Assembly (NCBI RefSeq): GCF_003438995.1
Contig: NZ_QSUN01000013.1
Location: 1 to 64,000 of the forward strand
Length of the DNA stretch: 64,000 bases
Reading direction: 5' to 3'
Source: Bacteroides sp. OM05-12
Lineage (GTDB): Bacteria; Bacteroidota; Bacteroidia; Bacteroidales; Bacteroidaceae
Shown here: positions 27,181-36,697 of the stretch, piece by piece
Layout of the letters: each line of letters begins with the position of its first letter
Numbering within the stretch: the first letter of the stretch is position 1
The notes under the pieces: generated by a model
Seen by the model: the letters and a program-made list of their open reading frames with translations, nothing else
The model's database searches: none
What the model was told of the DNA's origin: nothing
Made by a program: the position numbers and the translations under genes

Positions 27181-28971
27181 TTAGAACTGCATTAAAAACT
27201 TGGATAAGTCTTCATTCTGTGATAGTGCCAGTTTCTTGCGGAGCCGGTTACGCGCAGCTTCCACACTACGGATTTCCCTGAATGTGATATCGGCTATTTC
27301 CTTATTGGAAAGCCCGATGTGTATTAATGCGCATAATCTTAATTCCCTAATAGTCAGGTTCGGATATTTTGCACTGAGTGTATCGTAGAATTTTTGATAG
27401 ATGTTTTCAAAAGAATCTATAAATTCTTTCTGTGTGCTGTCGTTACTCATCTGGTTTAATCTGGAGATGATATCGCGGATATGTTTCTTCGTATTATTAT
27501 CTCTGGGGTTGAGTTCCAGTAGTAGCTGCTTTAGTTCTTCAATCAGAACCATTATAAACTCTTGGCTGCGTATAGCTTGCAGCGAGAGCACTGTTCGTTT
27601 CTTTTCGTTCAGGTTGAGCAGCTCGTTTTTCTTTTCAATCTCATCTATCAAAGACATAATTCGGTCTCTTTGTCCCGACAGCATATCCTGCCGTTTGCGT
27701 AAATGCCTGCGTACTTTATTGAAATAGTTCTTCCTCTCTTTTCTTAGTTTCAAGATACCGTAGATAAATCCGAATAAGATAATCATTACTGAAATAACGG
27801 AAATGATACGCATCAGACGGATTGTTTTGGTTTGCTCCTGCTGTATCTGTTCTATTTTTGTGTGTTGCTGTTGCTCTTCCAGATACATATTCAATAAGTT
27901 GTCTACTTGCGTCTGCTTGTCGGAAGCAAGTATGGAGTCTCTTATATTTGCATACTGTTTTAAGTAGAAATTAGCTTGAGCATAGTCCTTTTTCTTTTCA
28001 TAGAAGCTGGATAGCCGGAATAATATACCTGTATTATCAGTTATGCTGTTATTTTGATGGGCTACTTTCAGCGTCTTCTTCAGATAATATAGGAAAGAAT
28101 CTTCTTGTTGAACATATATTTCTGCCATCATGTTATAGGTATTCATCAAGTATCTATGTTCATTATGCTTTTCCTGATAACTTTTTACTTCCTGCAAATA
28201 TTGCAATGCCAATTTCCGTTCTCCTTTATGAAGATAGATGCCGGAAATATTACGCAACATCAGCATAATCATGCTGGAATCTTTCCGGGCTTTCAGTTGG
28301 TGTATTGCTAGAAAAGCGTACTCCAGAGCTTTATTATGGTCATTTTGTTTGCTGGCAAGAACAGACAGGTTATTGTAGTTAACAAACAGTTTCTCTTTGT
28401 CTTTTAATTCTTCATTGATACGAATTGCTTTTGTATAGATAGAATCTGCCTTTGCATATTGATGCTGTTCTGCATAAGTCGCGGCAATGTTATTGTAAAG
28501 CACCGTTGTCTCAGACTTTAGATTTTTATATTCTGCCAGTGCCAATGCTTTAAAGAATATATTCATTCCCTGACTGGCCAATCCGATATTTTGATAAGCT
28601 ACTCCATATTGGTCTAATATGTTGATATATATGGAGTACGCTTCTTTTTCATCCGGTATAATTTCTTTTAATATAGGTTGGCAATAAGATATGTAGCTTA
28701 TAACGTCGTGATGATTGTCTTGTTGATGCAAACTGAAACAGATGTCAAAAACAACTTGTTCGGCGGCAATCAAGTTTTGTTTAGAAGGATTTAGTTGTAA
28801 TAGTGAGTCAGCTTTTTGGACATATGCTTGATTGAGGGCAGATTCATGGTTTGCCGCAACTATCTTCGATTTATTCAATAATTTCCGGTAGTTATCGGTT
28901 GTCGTATTAGAGTAAGCAGATAAGGTGCTTAATGATAATAACAGAATGAATGTAATTGATTTACGAATCAT
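27181..28971 (-). CDS. TPR-containing membrane regulator with LuxR-type DNA-binding domain
   Basis: 596 residues. A signal peptide (about 1-21) is followed by TPR repeats (about 60-370: YNNIAATYAEQHQYAKADSIY, YNNLSVLASKQNDHNKALEYA), a membrane helix (about 385-408, LMRIISVISVMIILFGFIYGIL), a coiled coil rich in Lys/Arg/Glu (about 410-470), and a C-terminal LuxR-type helix-turn-helix (about 530-590: LTIRELRLCALIHIGLSNKEIADI). The TPR part should be periplasmic and the DNA-binding part cytoplasmic, a one-component membrane regulator design frequent in Bacteroides. It is divergent from the 1247-residue secreted protein gene, which is its most likely target. A TATATTTG box lies 42 bp upstream. 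Confidence 0.88.
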   Translation of the reverse strand: MIRKSITFILLLSLSTLSAYSNTTTDNYRKLLNKSKIVAANHESALNQAYVQKADSLLQLNPSKQNLIAAEQVVFDICFSLHQQDNHHDVISYISYCQPILKEIIPDEKEAYSIYINILDQYGVAYQNIGLASQGMNIFFKALALAEYKNLKSETTVLYNNIAATYAEQHQYAKADSIYTKAIRINEELKDKEKLFVNYNNLSVLASKQNDHNKALEYAFLAIHQLKARKDSSMIMLMLRNISGIYLHKGERKLALQYLQEVKSYQEKHNEHRYLMNTYNMMAEIYVQQEDSFLYYLKKTLKVAHQNNSITDNTGILFRLSSFYEKKKDYAQANFYLKQYANIRDSILASDKQTQVDNLLNMYLEEQQQHTKIEQIQQEQTKTIRLMRIISVISVMIILFGFIYGILKLRKERKNYFNKVRRHLRKRQDMLSGQRDRIMSLIDEIEKKNELLNLNEKKRTVLSLQAIRSQEFIMVLIEELKQLLLELNPRDNNTKKHIRDIISRLNQMSNDSTQKEFIDSFENIYQKFYDTLSAKYPNLTIRELRLCALIHIGLSNKEIADITFREIRSVEAARNRLRKKLALSQNEDLSKFLMQF

Positions 28972-29304
28972 TATAAGCGATATGATGTTTAAAGTGAGAA
29001 TTTATTTAATGACAAATATAAGAAATAGTTAGAGAATACAGGCTTTTCTTTAAAATAAAGACAGGAAAAGGGTGGAAAAATAAAGAAAATATGTCTTTGT
29101 TACTTTTTATAACGGTATTATATGTAATTGATATATAACTTATTATATAGGTATATGGTATTTTTGTAGGTACGGTTTAACAATGTTATCGTAGCATAGT
29201 AAGGGCAGATGCCTCATACAGTTATGCAAAATATGATTTACTTTGTCAAAAAGAGATGTGAAACGATTTATCATCTTCAATTATTAATTAAATAAATCGA
29301 TCTT
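28972..29304. promoter_or_regulatory. 333-bp divergent intergenic region, regulator / large secreted protein
   Basis: Very AT-rich. On minus, TATATTTG at 29013-29020 is the likely -7 element of the TPR-LuxR regulator. On plus, TATTTTTG at 29159-29166 is a possible -7 element for the secreted-protein gene, giving a leader of about 130 nt. No hairpin or further ORF was seen. Confidence 0.45.
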
Positions 29305-32300
29305 ATGAAGAATCTGTTACTTACGTTTTGTTTCATTCTTATTGCTGTTACAAGTTATGGACAAGCATTGAATGAAGGATTTGAAGGAGAAACATTTCCA
29401 CCGGAGGGTTGGACTGTGAAAAGCTCAGGGGACATTTATAAATGGAAATCAATTCCTTATACAGACAATGGTTTAAAGAACTTGTCGGGATTTGTACAGG
29501 GAGGAGAGAATGCCGCTTTATCTATTACCGGCTATTTGTCTGTGGACTATGGAAGATCTAACCCGGATTCTTGGTTGATAACACCAAAGATTACCGTAAA
29601 TAATGGAGATATCCTGAACTTTATGATGGGATATGCTTCATCTTACAATGGTATGGCAACGATTCCGGATGAAGCGAAAATAAAGTTTGAAGTGGCTGTT
29701 TCTTCAACAGGAACAGATGAAGCAAACTTCGAAACGGTTATCCTGTCTATTCTTCCTCAATCTACCGATAATTGGAATAATTACAGTGTTGATTTGAGCC
29801 GCTTTGCCGGGCAGGAAATCTATATTGCTTTCCATGATTATGGAACGCCGCAGGCTTTCCCTATGTTGATTAATTCCCTGTATCTGGATAATATTGTGAT
29901 AAATCAGGTGAAGGCTTCGGATTTGTCTGTTATAGCGGTTGATAGTCCTATTTCCAGTTGTGAGACGGAGCAAGTAGTAAAGGCTACTGTTAGGAATGTA
30001 GGTTATGATGTCGAGTCGTATAAGATGAACTATCAGGTGGGTAATAATCCGGTAGTTACCGAAATGGTGAATGAAGTATTGGCCGGTGGAGATCAGCGGG
30101 AATATACTTTTCAGACACCTGCAACATTGAGGTCAGGCAATGAATATGAAATAAAAGTATGGGTTGAATCTGATGCGGATGTTAATCATGATAATGATGC
30201 GCAAACTGTTTCTATTGCTATTGGAGATGAGATTGATTATCCGTTTACCATGACAGATGATAATGCAGAGACGGCATTCATGAGCACTACTACCGGAGGA
30301 ACCGGTTGGCATTATTATAATGATGAGTTAAAAGGTTGGTGCTGGACATTGACTTATAATGCCAGTTATTTAATGAGTAGCTGTATTTCTTTGCCAAAGG
30401 GAACGGTAAAAATATTATTTGATTACCGTACATTGGTAGAAGCGGATTTAGAGGTGTATCTTGTGAAGGACTTTAGTGAATTGACTCTTAGCGGTACCGG
30501 TAATCTGGCTGTTTCTCCGGCGTATTCTTCAACAAGCATGTCGATTGATGTGCCGGAAGCAGGGCTTTATACATTGGCAATAAAACCTGCCGTTACTTAT
30601 ATGGGACAGCTTTTTCTGGACAATATACAAATAAAAGATCCGTATGATGATGTGACCGTCCTTTCGATTGATTCTCCGGCATTGAATGCGACGTTGGCAA
30701 AGGATAATGTGGAGTTGAAGGCTACTTTTAAAAATATAGGAAATAAAGATTTAACAAATATAGCAGTGTATTATCAATTGGATAACGGCACTAAAGTGGA
30801 AGAAACAATCGCTTCCATGACAGTTGGCGAAAGTGTTGAATATACTTTTAAAACGGGTAAGATTGATTTAAGTGCTGTCGGAATGCATACTTTAACGGTC
30901 GGGACTAAATTGCCTACGGACGGAGATCCCGGTAATGATTCTAAATCCTTAACTATTTCATCATATGAGGCACAGGCGTTTCCTTATAAAGAGAGTTTTG
31001 AAATCACGGAAAATAATTCAAACTGGATCATATCCAATCCGGACAATGATGTTGTCTATTGGGAGCTGATGCAAGTTATAGACGGACAAGTGAATTATGC
31101 TAAAGATGGAGTCAACGCTGCTTATATCAGTTCATTGGCAGGTACCGAGCATAATGATTGGCTTATCTCACCGGCAATCAACACTCCTAAAGGTAACGCA
31201 CGTATCTCATTCTATTATCTGACGCGAATGTCATCGGCATCTGCTGTGGACGGATGTAATATAAAGGTTTATCTGACAAAAACAGATCAACCGGATGAAA
31301 TAAAGAAAGGAGAACCATTGTGCGTTGCTACGTTGACTAATGCTAATTTATTGAATTACAAGCAGGGATATGTATCTGTCGATGTTCAGGAAGCAGGTAA
31401 TTATTATCTGGCATTTTACAATGACGGACAGGGGCATGATATAATTCTTGATGATATCCGCTTTGATAAGGACGAAGATATGTGTATGATTACTGCAACA
31501 AATTCGGCCGAGACCGGATTTAACCTGACGGAAAATACAGTTACCTTGAAAGTGGCAAATCACGGAACTACCGTGAGAAGCAACCTGCCATTATCTTATA
31601 CTGTGAATGATGGGAAAGAGATAACGGAAACTTATGTCGGAGATATAGCTCCCGGAGATACGGTTACCCATACATTTACTACGAAAGTCGATATTTCGGC
31701 AAACAATACTTATATTATTAAGGTGGCAGTGAAAGATCCTGATGATATTGATGCTTATAATAATTCATGGGTGGCTCCGGTCATTATTAATTATGAGAAT
31801 GGTTCTATTCCGTATCAATGCGATTTTGAAACAGATTTGGAACGTTTGTACTGGATCTTCGGAGGTACTTGGGCTACAGGCAATAATTTTTCCTCAAGCC
31901 GTTCTGCTTATAGTGGCACCGGTGCTATTTATCATTCGGGCTCGGCAATGAACCCCGATGGAGACTGGGCATATTCAGGATGTATAGATATTGAGGCAGG
32001 GACTTATGATTTCAGTTTCTTCTACCGCACTTTCCTTAATATGATTGATCCGGAAGTATATGGGCAAGACTTTGAAATATTCTTAGGTACTGCGCCTGAT
32101 AGTGAATCAATGACCATATCTGTGTATAAGGCGGAAAAATCAATTGTCAGTACAAAACAGTACAAGAAAATATGTAAGAGTATCAGCTTGAATCAGTCCG
32201 GCAAGTATTATATTGGTGTGAAGTGCTCTTCCACAACAACGGCAGGTAATTTTTATATGGATTTATTCTCTATAACGAAACCTGTAACGACGGGTATGGA

Positions 32301-33048
32301 GCTGGGAACGTATGAGGCTGATTTTGCAAACAGGGAAGACGAATGGTATCATTACAATCCTTCAAGAGCTTTCCAGCAGTGGGCACAGGTATCGGAAGGT
32401 GATGCAACGTTTATGCAAACCAATCGTGCCGCTTATTCCTATATGGATATTCCCACCGAATTGCCGGGTGTATATGTTGCGCCGGTATTTCAGTGCCGCA
32501 AAGGTGATGAAATACATGTGAGCTTTGATTATCAGCTATCCATTGATTACCCGGAAAACCTTGAAGAAGAAGAGGTGGCAAAGATAAATATCGGAATGTA
32601 TATGGCAAGAGAGGATATGCCTGAGTCATTTACGGAGACTATCGCTATCGGTAAGGTTATATCTGAGGATAAACAAACAGCAACAGGTATGGTAACCATT
32701 CAGGAAGACGGACTTTATTATTTCGGATTTATAGCCGACGGTCAGAAGAAGGCTGCTAAAGGAACTGTGATAACTACTTATAATCTGTATTCGGCAAAGA
32801 TATGGAACACGAATCCTCCACAGTCTATATCGCAAGAGTATATGAATGGTACTTATATTTTCTCGGACAATGTTTTGTCTATTCTGAAAGAGTATAGTGT
32901 GGCTAGGGTTTATACCGTGAATGGTATGTTGGTTGGCAACTATTCTGGTACGGATAAAATCGATATGGATACTATGTCTAAGGGATTGTATATTCTATCA
33001 ATAGTTACGGATGACGGCATAGTGACCGGTAAGGTATACGTGAAATAA
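29305..33048 (+). CDS. Large secreted multi-domain protein (choice-of-anchor/cleaved-adhesin and CARDB-type domains)
   Basis: 1247 residues with a signal peptide (MKNLLLTFCFILIAVTSYGQ). It alternates two module types. Jelly-roll choice-of-anchor J/cleaved-adhesin-like domains start at about 24, 230, 560, 840 and 1010 (EGFEGETFPPEGWTV..., SWLITPKI, DWLISPAINTPKG). CARDB/Ig-like domains are at about 205-300, 455-545 and 730-830 (TVTHTFTTKVDISANNTYIIKV). The end (ARVYTVNGMLVGNYSG ... GLYILSIVTDDG) is a C-terminal sorting-like domain. No peptidase or hydrolase motif is visible, so it looks like an adhesin or surface structural protein. It stands alone, opposite a TPR-LuxR regulator. Confidence 0.8.
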   Translation: MKNLLLTFCFILIAVTSYGQALNEGFEGETFPPEGWTVKSSGDIYKWKSIPYTDNGLKNLSGFVQGGENAALSITGYLSVDYGRSNPDSWLITPKITVNNGDILNFMMGYASSYNGMATIPDEAKIKFEVAVSSTGTDEANFETVILSILPQSTDNWNNYSVDLSRFAGQEIYIAFHDYGTPQAFPMLINSLYLDNIVINQVKASDLSVIAVDSPISSCETEQVVKATVRNVGYDVESYKMNYQVGNNPVVTEMVNEVLAGGDQREYTFQTPATLRSGNEYEIKVWVESDADVNHDNDAQTVSIAIGDEIDYPFTMTDDNAETAFMSTTTGGTGWHYYNDELKGWCWTLTYNASYLMSSCISLPKGTVKILFDYRTLVEADLEVYLVKDFSELTLSGTGNLAVSPAYSSTSMSIDVPEAGLYTLAIKPAVTYMGQLFLDNIQIKDPYDDVTVLSIDSPALNATLAKDNVELKATFKNIGNKDLTNIAVYYQLDNGTKVEETIASMTVGESVEYTFKTGKIDLSAVGMHTLTVGTKLPTDGDPGNDSKSLTISSYEAQAFPYKESFEITENNSNWIISNPDNDVVYWELMQVIDGQVNYAKDGVNAAYISSLAGTEHNDWLISPAINTPKGNARISFYYLTRMSSASAVDGCNIKVYLTKTDQPDEIKKGEPLCVATLTNANLLNYKQGYVSVDVQEAGNYYLAFYNDGQGHDIILDDIRFDKDEDMCMITATNSAETGFNLTENTVTLKVANHGTTVRSNLPLSYTVNDGKEITETYVGDIAPGDTVTHTFTTKVDISANNTYIIKVAVKDPDDIDAYNNSWVAPVIINYENGSIPYQCDFETDLERLYWIFGGTWATGNNFSSSRSAYSGTGAIYHSGSAMNPDGDWAYSGCIDIEAGTYDFSFFYRTFLNMIDPEVYGQDFEIFLGTAPDSESMTISVYKAEKSIVSTKQYKKICKSISLNQSGKYYIGVKCSSTTTAGNFYMDLFSITKPVTTGMELGTYEADFANREDEWYHYNPSRAFQQWAQVSEGDATFMQTNRAAYSYMDIPTELPGVYVAPVFQCRKGDEIHVSFDYQLSIDYPENLEEEEVAKINIGMYMAREDMPESFTETIAIGKVISEDKQTATGMVTIQEDGLYYFGFIADGQKKAAKGTVITTYNLYSAKIWNTNPPQSISQEYMNGTYIFSDNVLSILKEYSVARVYTVNGMLVGNYSGTDKIDMDTMSKGLYILSIVTDDGIVTGKVYVK

Positions 33049-33081
33049 AGAATCGTTGAGGATTTGCACGATATGATTTGT

Positions 33082-33245
33082 AGAAGGAGGTTGTGCCAAA
33101 AGTCAAAGCATCTAAGTTTCCCCGCTTGAGCGGGGATTAAGGGGTGTGTGATCTTTCTTTGCTTATTAAACTGTTAGAAAATTCACACACTCCCTACCCC
33201 CGCTCAAGCGGGGGAATTGAGATAGTTTTGACACAATCTCCTTCT
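33082..33245. repeat. 164-bp imperfect inverted-repeat element (MITE-like)
   Basis: The left arm (33082-33150) and right arm (33184-33245) pair imperfectly. The ends read agaaggaggttgtgccaaaa and, on the opposite strand, agaaggagattgtgtcaaaa. Each arm also contains its own near-palindrome (ccccgcttgagcgggg and its ccccc/ggggg variant). It lies between two convergent genes and holds no ORF. It may be a non-autonomous mobile element or a dispersed repeat, and could also terminate both transcripts. Confidence 0.75.
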
Positions 33246-33262
33246 TTAATATGACAGATTCT

Positions 33263-34705
33263 CTATTTCACTTTAAACCGAATGACAAACCGGCTTCCTT
33301 TCCCTACTTCGCTTTGGATAGTGAGTGTCCCGTTGTGCGCTTCTACAAAGTCTTTGGATATGGAAAGTCCTAAACCGCTACCTTGTACTTTAGTACCGGG
33401 TACACGGAAATAACGGTCGAAGATACTTTGATGGTAACGCGGATCAATGCCTTTGCCGAAATCTTGAACGTACATTTCCACATAGTCGTCTTCTTGACGG
33501 GCACCGATAATTACCCTCCCGTTTTCCGGAGAATAGCGGATGGCATTGCTTAGTAGATTGGTGAGCACCCATGCTATTTTTTCACTGTCCACGAACAGTT
33601 TGCTTACTTTCTCTTCAGGATATTCTACCTCTATCTGTATACCGAATCGTTCTGCCTGTACACGGTTGGCTTTAATGGCATAGTCTATTAACTCAATTGG
33701 TTTGGTAATCTTCGGCATGAGTTGCAGTTTGCCGGCCTCCACTTGCGTCAGGTTAAGCAGTTCACCGGTGATGCCCAGCAGACGTTCGCTGTTTTCTTTG
33801 ATACTCTTGGATAGCTCTTCCTGTTCTTCATTGAGTGCACCTACCCGCTTGTCTTCCAATAATTGAAGGCTCATCAGGATGGCGGAGATTGGGGTTTTCA
33901 ACTCATGGGAGATAGTAGAAATAAAAGTTGTCTTAGCTGCATCCAGTTCTTTGAATTCCGTGATGTTCTTCAGCAGGATGACGTCTCCTATATAAGTCTG
34001 TTCTTTCTCGCCGGTCTCTACCATCTTTATAGGGATGTATTTGGCTTGGAAATAACTCTCCTTGTTGTCTGCGTAGATTTTGAGTGGTTCTTTCGTATCA
34101 CCGGGGTTGAGCAGTTCCCGTATCAGGCGACGCAATAAATCATTTTTCAGGGATAGTTCGGGAGCTGATTGATTGATAATGGCTTCCCGTTTCAGGTTCA
34201 GCACGTTGAGAGCTGCCTCGTTGACAAAGACGATCTGTTTATCTTTATTCAGCCCGATGATCGGTTCGGTGATGCTGTTGACGATTGCCTCAATATATTT
34301 CTTGCCTGCAAGCAAGTCGGATAAAGTGCTTGCCCGGTATTCAGCCAGCCGTTCCGCCATGCGGTTGAAACTTTCGGCTACTTCTATAAACTCCTCATTC
34401 GGGCCGAGATTCAATCTTTTCTGATAGTTATGGTTGGCTATCTCCATGATGCCGTTGGTCAGTTCCTTGATGGGCTTGTTGATGGAGGAGGGTAGGCGGA
34501 ACAACATGCCGATTCCGATAAGAATGCAGGCAATGCCTACGATGTAGATCCACATCAATGCCCGTTGCAAGCCTGGACCTGCTGCAGGGCTGTCAGGCTC
34601 GGTGGCAGTCAGTATCTGGAGGTTTACTGCCGAAAGAACTACCAGCAGTACAATCATGGCTACCAATACGCCTATGCCGAAAGTGAGTTTCGTTTTAATG
34701 TTCAT
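33263..34705 (-). CDS. HAMP-PAS sensor histidine kinase of the kdp operon
   Basis: 480 residues. Two N-terminal membrane helices (about 7-29 and 50-70), a HAMP domain (about 70-125), a PAS domain (about 140-240: AIVNSITEPIIGLNKDKQIVFVNEAAL), HisKA with phospho-acceptor H267 (ISHELKTPISAIL) and HATPase (about 370-478, with DFGKGIDPRY and GSGLGLSIS). It is the last gene of the kdpB-kdpC-porin-kdpD operon, 11 bp after kdpD. Its catalytic part replaces the kinase half that classical KdpD carries in the same chain. No response regulator gene follows it. Confidence 0.93.
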   Translation of the reverse strand: MNIKTKLTFGIGVLVAMIVLLVVLSAVNLQILTATEPDSPAAGPGLQRALMWIYIVGIACILIGIGMLFRLPSSINKPIKELTNGIMEIANHNYQKRLNLGPNEEFIEVAESFNRMAERLAEYRASTLSDLLAGKKYIEAIVNSITEPIIGLNKDKQIVFVNEAALNVLNLKREAIINQSAPELSLKNDLLRRLIRELLNPGDTKEPLKIYADNKESYFQAKYIPIKMVETGEKEQTYIGDVILLKNITEFKELDAAKTTFISTISHELKTPISAILMSLQLLEDKRVGALNEEQEELSKSIKENSERLLGITGELLNLTQVEAGKLQLMPKITKPIELIDYAIKANRVQAERFGIQIEVEYPEEKVSKLFVDSEKIAWVLTNLLSNAIRYSPENGRVIIGARQEDDYVEMYVQDFGKGIDPRYHQSIFDRYFRVPGTKVQGSGLGLSISKDFVEAHNGTLTIQSEVGKGSRFVIRFKVK

Positions 34706-34716
34706 GGCTGTTCATG

Positions 34717-35847
34717 TTAATTGCAGGCTAAGATAATCAAATCTATGTTAGACTGCGACAGTGTATCTATTAATTTTTTGTAATGGGTAATGGAGAAGTA
34801 TATCTGTGGTAGCTTGAAAGACGGACTTCCCATGCACACGGTACTGATTTGCTTTTCCTTGCATATTTTCAGGATGCTTCCGATGATATCCGCCGACTGT
34901 ATCTGCACTACTTCACCGCCTAATTCCGTAGCGAGTTTGAAGTGATTGAGCAGATGGCGCTGGCTGGCGAGAGGAATACGGTCGGGATTCTCTTTGGGTG
35001 TCTGCACGTACAGGGCAACGAATTTGGTGTTGTAACGTGCGGCGAGCCTTGCTGCTTTACGGATGATCTTGCGGGGTGTCTTCTCATGACTGCTGATACA
35101 GGCGAGAAACTTCTCATGTCGCACCCCTACATTGGATATCACCACCTCGTTCTCCACCTTGTTCTCTACCCGGAGTGCTACCTCTTTTAGGGCAAGTTCG
35201 CGCAACTGGAGAATATGTTCTACCGTGAAGAAGTTGTTCAACGCATGTTCTATCTTCTCCGGGCGGTATATCTTTCCGGCTTTCAGACGGGTGATGAGTT
35301 CTTCGGCGGTGAGGTCGATGTTGACTACCTCGTCTGCCTGTTCGAGAACACTGTCGGGGATGCGTTCCTTTACCTCGATGCCGGAGATGCGATGCACCTC
35401 TTCGTTAACACTTTCAATATGCTGGATATTGACGGCACTGATTACGTTGATACCTTCCTCGAGCAAATCGAGCACATCCTGCCATCGCTTTTCATTCCGG
35501 CTGCCTTCCACATTGGTATGTGCCAGTTCGTCAATGATGACAATTTCGGGATGAATCCGTATGATGGTATCCAGATCCATTTCCTCTATTTCTTTTCCTT
35601 TATAGAATATCTTCCGGCGGGGGATGACGGGCAGTCCTGTCACTAATGCTTCCGTGTCCGGTCGTCCATGCGTCTCAATGTAACCGATCTGCACATCCAC
35701 TCCTCCGGCTAGAAGCTCGTGAGCCTCCGTCAGCATACGGTAAGATTTGCCTACTCCGGCTATCATACCGATATAGATCTTAAATTTACCGCGACGCGAC
35801 TTCTTTATCAGGTCGAGGAAGTGTTGCACGTTTTGTTCTCTATCCAT
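34717..35847 (-). CDS. kdpD: KdpD-type sensor domain protein (N-terminal KdpD plus USP domain, no kinase)
   Basis: 376 residues, which is only the cytoplasmic N-terminal half of classical ~900-residue KdpD. The KdpD domain has Walker A G27-S35 (GMIAGVGKS) and the GYIETHGRPDTEAL and IVIIDELAHTNVEGSRNEKRWQDV motifs. A universal-stress-protein-like domain follows (about 245-375: FLACISSHEKTPRKIIRKAARLAARY). The membrane region and kinase are absent and are supplied by the next gene. It senses K+ need or turgor in the Kdp system. It lies 15 bp after the beta-barrel gene and 11 bp before the histidine kinase gene. Confidence 0.95.
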   Translation of the reverse strand: MDREQNVQHFLDLIKKSRRGKFKIYIGMIAGVGKSYRMLTEAHELLAGGVDVQIGYIETHGRPDTEALVTGLPVIPRRKIFYKGKEIEEMDLDTIIRIHPEIVIIDELAHTNVEGSRNEKRWQDVLDLLEEGINVISAVNIQHIESVNEEVHRISGIEVKERIPDSVLEQADEVVNIDLTAEELITRLKAGKIYRPEKIEHALNNFFTVEHILQLRELALKEVALRVENKVENEVVISNVGVRHEKFLACISSHEKTPRKIIRKAARLAARYNTKFVALYVQTPKENPDRIPLASQRHLLNHFKLATELGGEVVQIQSADIIGSILKICKEKQISTVCMGSPSFKLPQIYFSITHYKKLIDTLSQSNIDLIILACN

Positions 35848-35862
35848 TTCTTATTATGGTAT

Positions 35863-36696
35863 TTATGGCTTTAATGTGATACCAAACACGAAATGCACGT
35901 CCTCCCGACTCGGGCTCCAAATAGCTTGTGCAAAGACGGGCAGGGAGAAATTATCGGTAAACCTGATAGCCTTTGTTGCCTTCAATCCTACATTTGTTAC
36001 GGCGAAACCATCATTGTAATAGTTGCCCGGTGATTTGAAAGGGCTTGCACCGAGCGTGGCGTTCAGGTCTACGGTTTTCACGGTGAACGGATAGTTCAAC
36101 TCGATGTAAGAAGAATAAGCATTCTTCACCTCCCCTTTATCATTGACTTTTTTGTCGCCTCCCCAAAACATGGTGTACCACGCAATACTCAACGGGAACT
36201 TCTCAACGGGAAGTGTATATGCCAGTCCGGCTTCCAAAATATGTTTGGTATCGCGATTGTCGAAGTTGAAATATTTGTTACGCCCTGCACCGTCTACATC
36301 GGTATTCGCCTTTTCGCCACTTGTATTAGAACCGGCTTGTCCTGCCCACCAATAGTCAGCCAATGAGATGGTGAAACCTTTTACGCTGTATGCTGCGGTG
36401 AGGTCTGCTTCCTTATGTCCCTGTCCGGTAAAGTCCACGCTACCCCATGCCGTGAGCGAGAAACCTCCTGCACTCAATCCGAGTGTAGGTTGGATTGCCG
36501 CACCGGATTGATACATACCACGCCATATGTAGGAACTTACCAAGTCTCCCTGCACATTGAAACTGACACCTTTCTCCTGTGCCTGGGCGCAGGTGTTTGT
36601 TGCAATCCATAGGAATGCGGCGATGATTGCCATTATCTTAATAGCACCTTTAGACTCACTGTCTATGTCGATTATCTTTTTCATATACTTCTTCAT
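35863..36696 (-). CDS. Outer-membrane beta-barrel protein encoded in the kdp operon (putative porin)
   Basis: About 277 residues from the ATG at 36696, placed directly after the kdpC stop. An upstream in-frame ATG at 36720 would overlap kdpC. A hydrophobic export signal ends near NTCAQAQ. The rest is beta-rich with the TorF-porin-like pattern VQGDLVSSYIWRGMYQSG and GLSAGGFSLTAWGSVDF, and ends FGITLKP. In the known Kdp systems of Proteobacteria there is no outer-membrane partner. Its place between kdpC and kdpD suggests a potassium entry pore or an outer-membrane component of the response, by inference only. Confidence 0.78.
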   Translation of the reverse strand: MKKYMKKIIDIDSESKGAIKIMAIIAAFLWIATNTCAQAQEKGVSFNVQGDLVSSYIWRGMYQSGAAIQPTLGLSAGGFSLTAWGSVDFTGQGHKEADLTAAYSVKGFTISLADYWWAGQAGSNTSGEKANTDVDGAGRNKYFNFDNRDTKHILEAGLAYTLPVEKFPLSIAWYTMFWGGDKKVNDKGEVKNAYSSYIELNYPFTVKTVDLNATLGASPFKSPGNYYNDGFAVTNVGLKATKAIRFTDNFSLPVFAQAIWSPSREDVHFVFGITLKP

Positions 36697-36697
36697 A

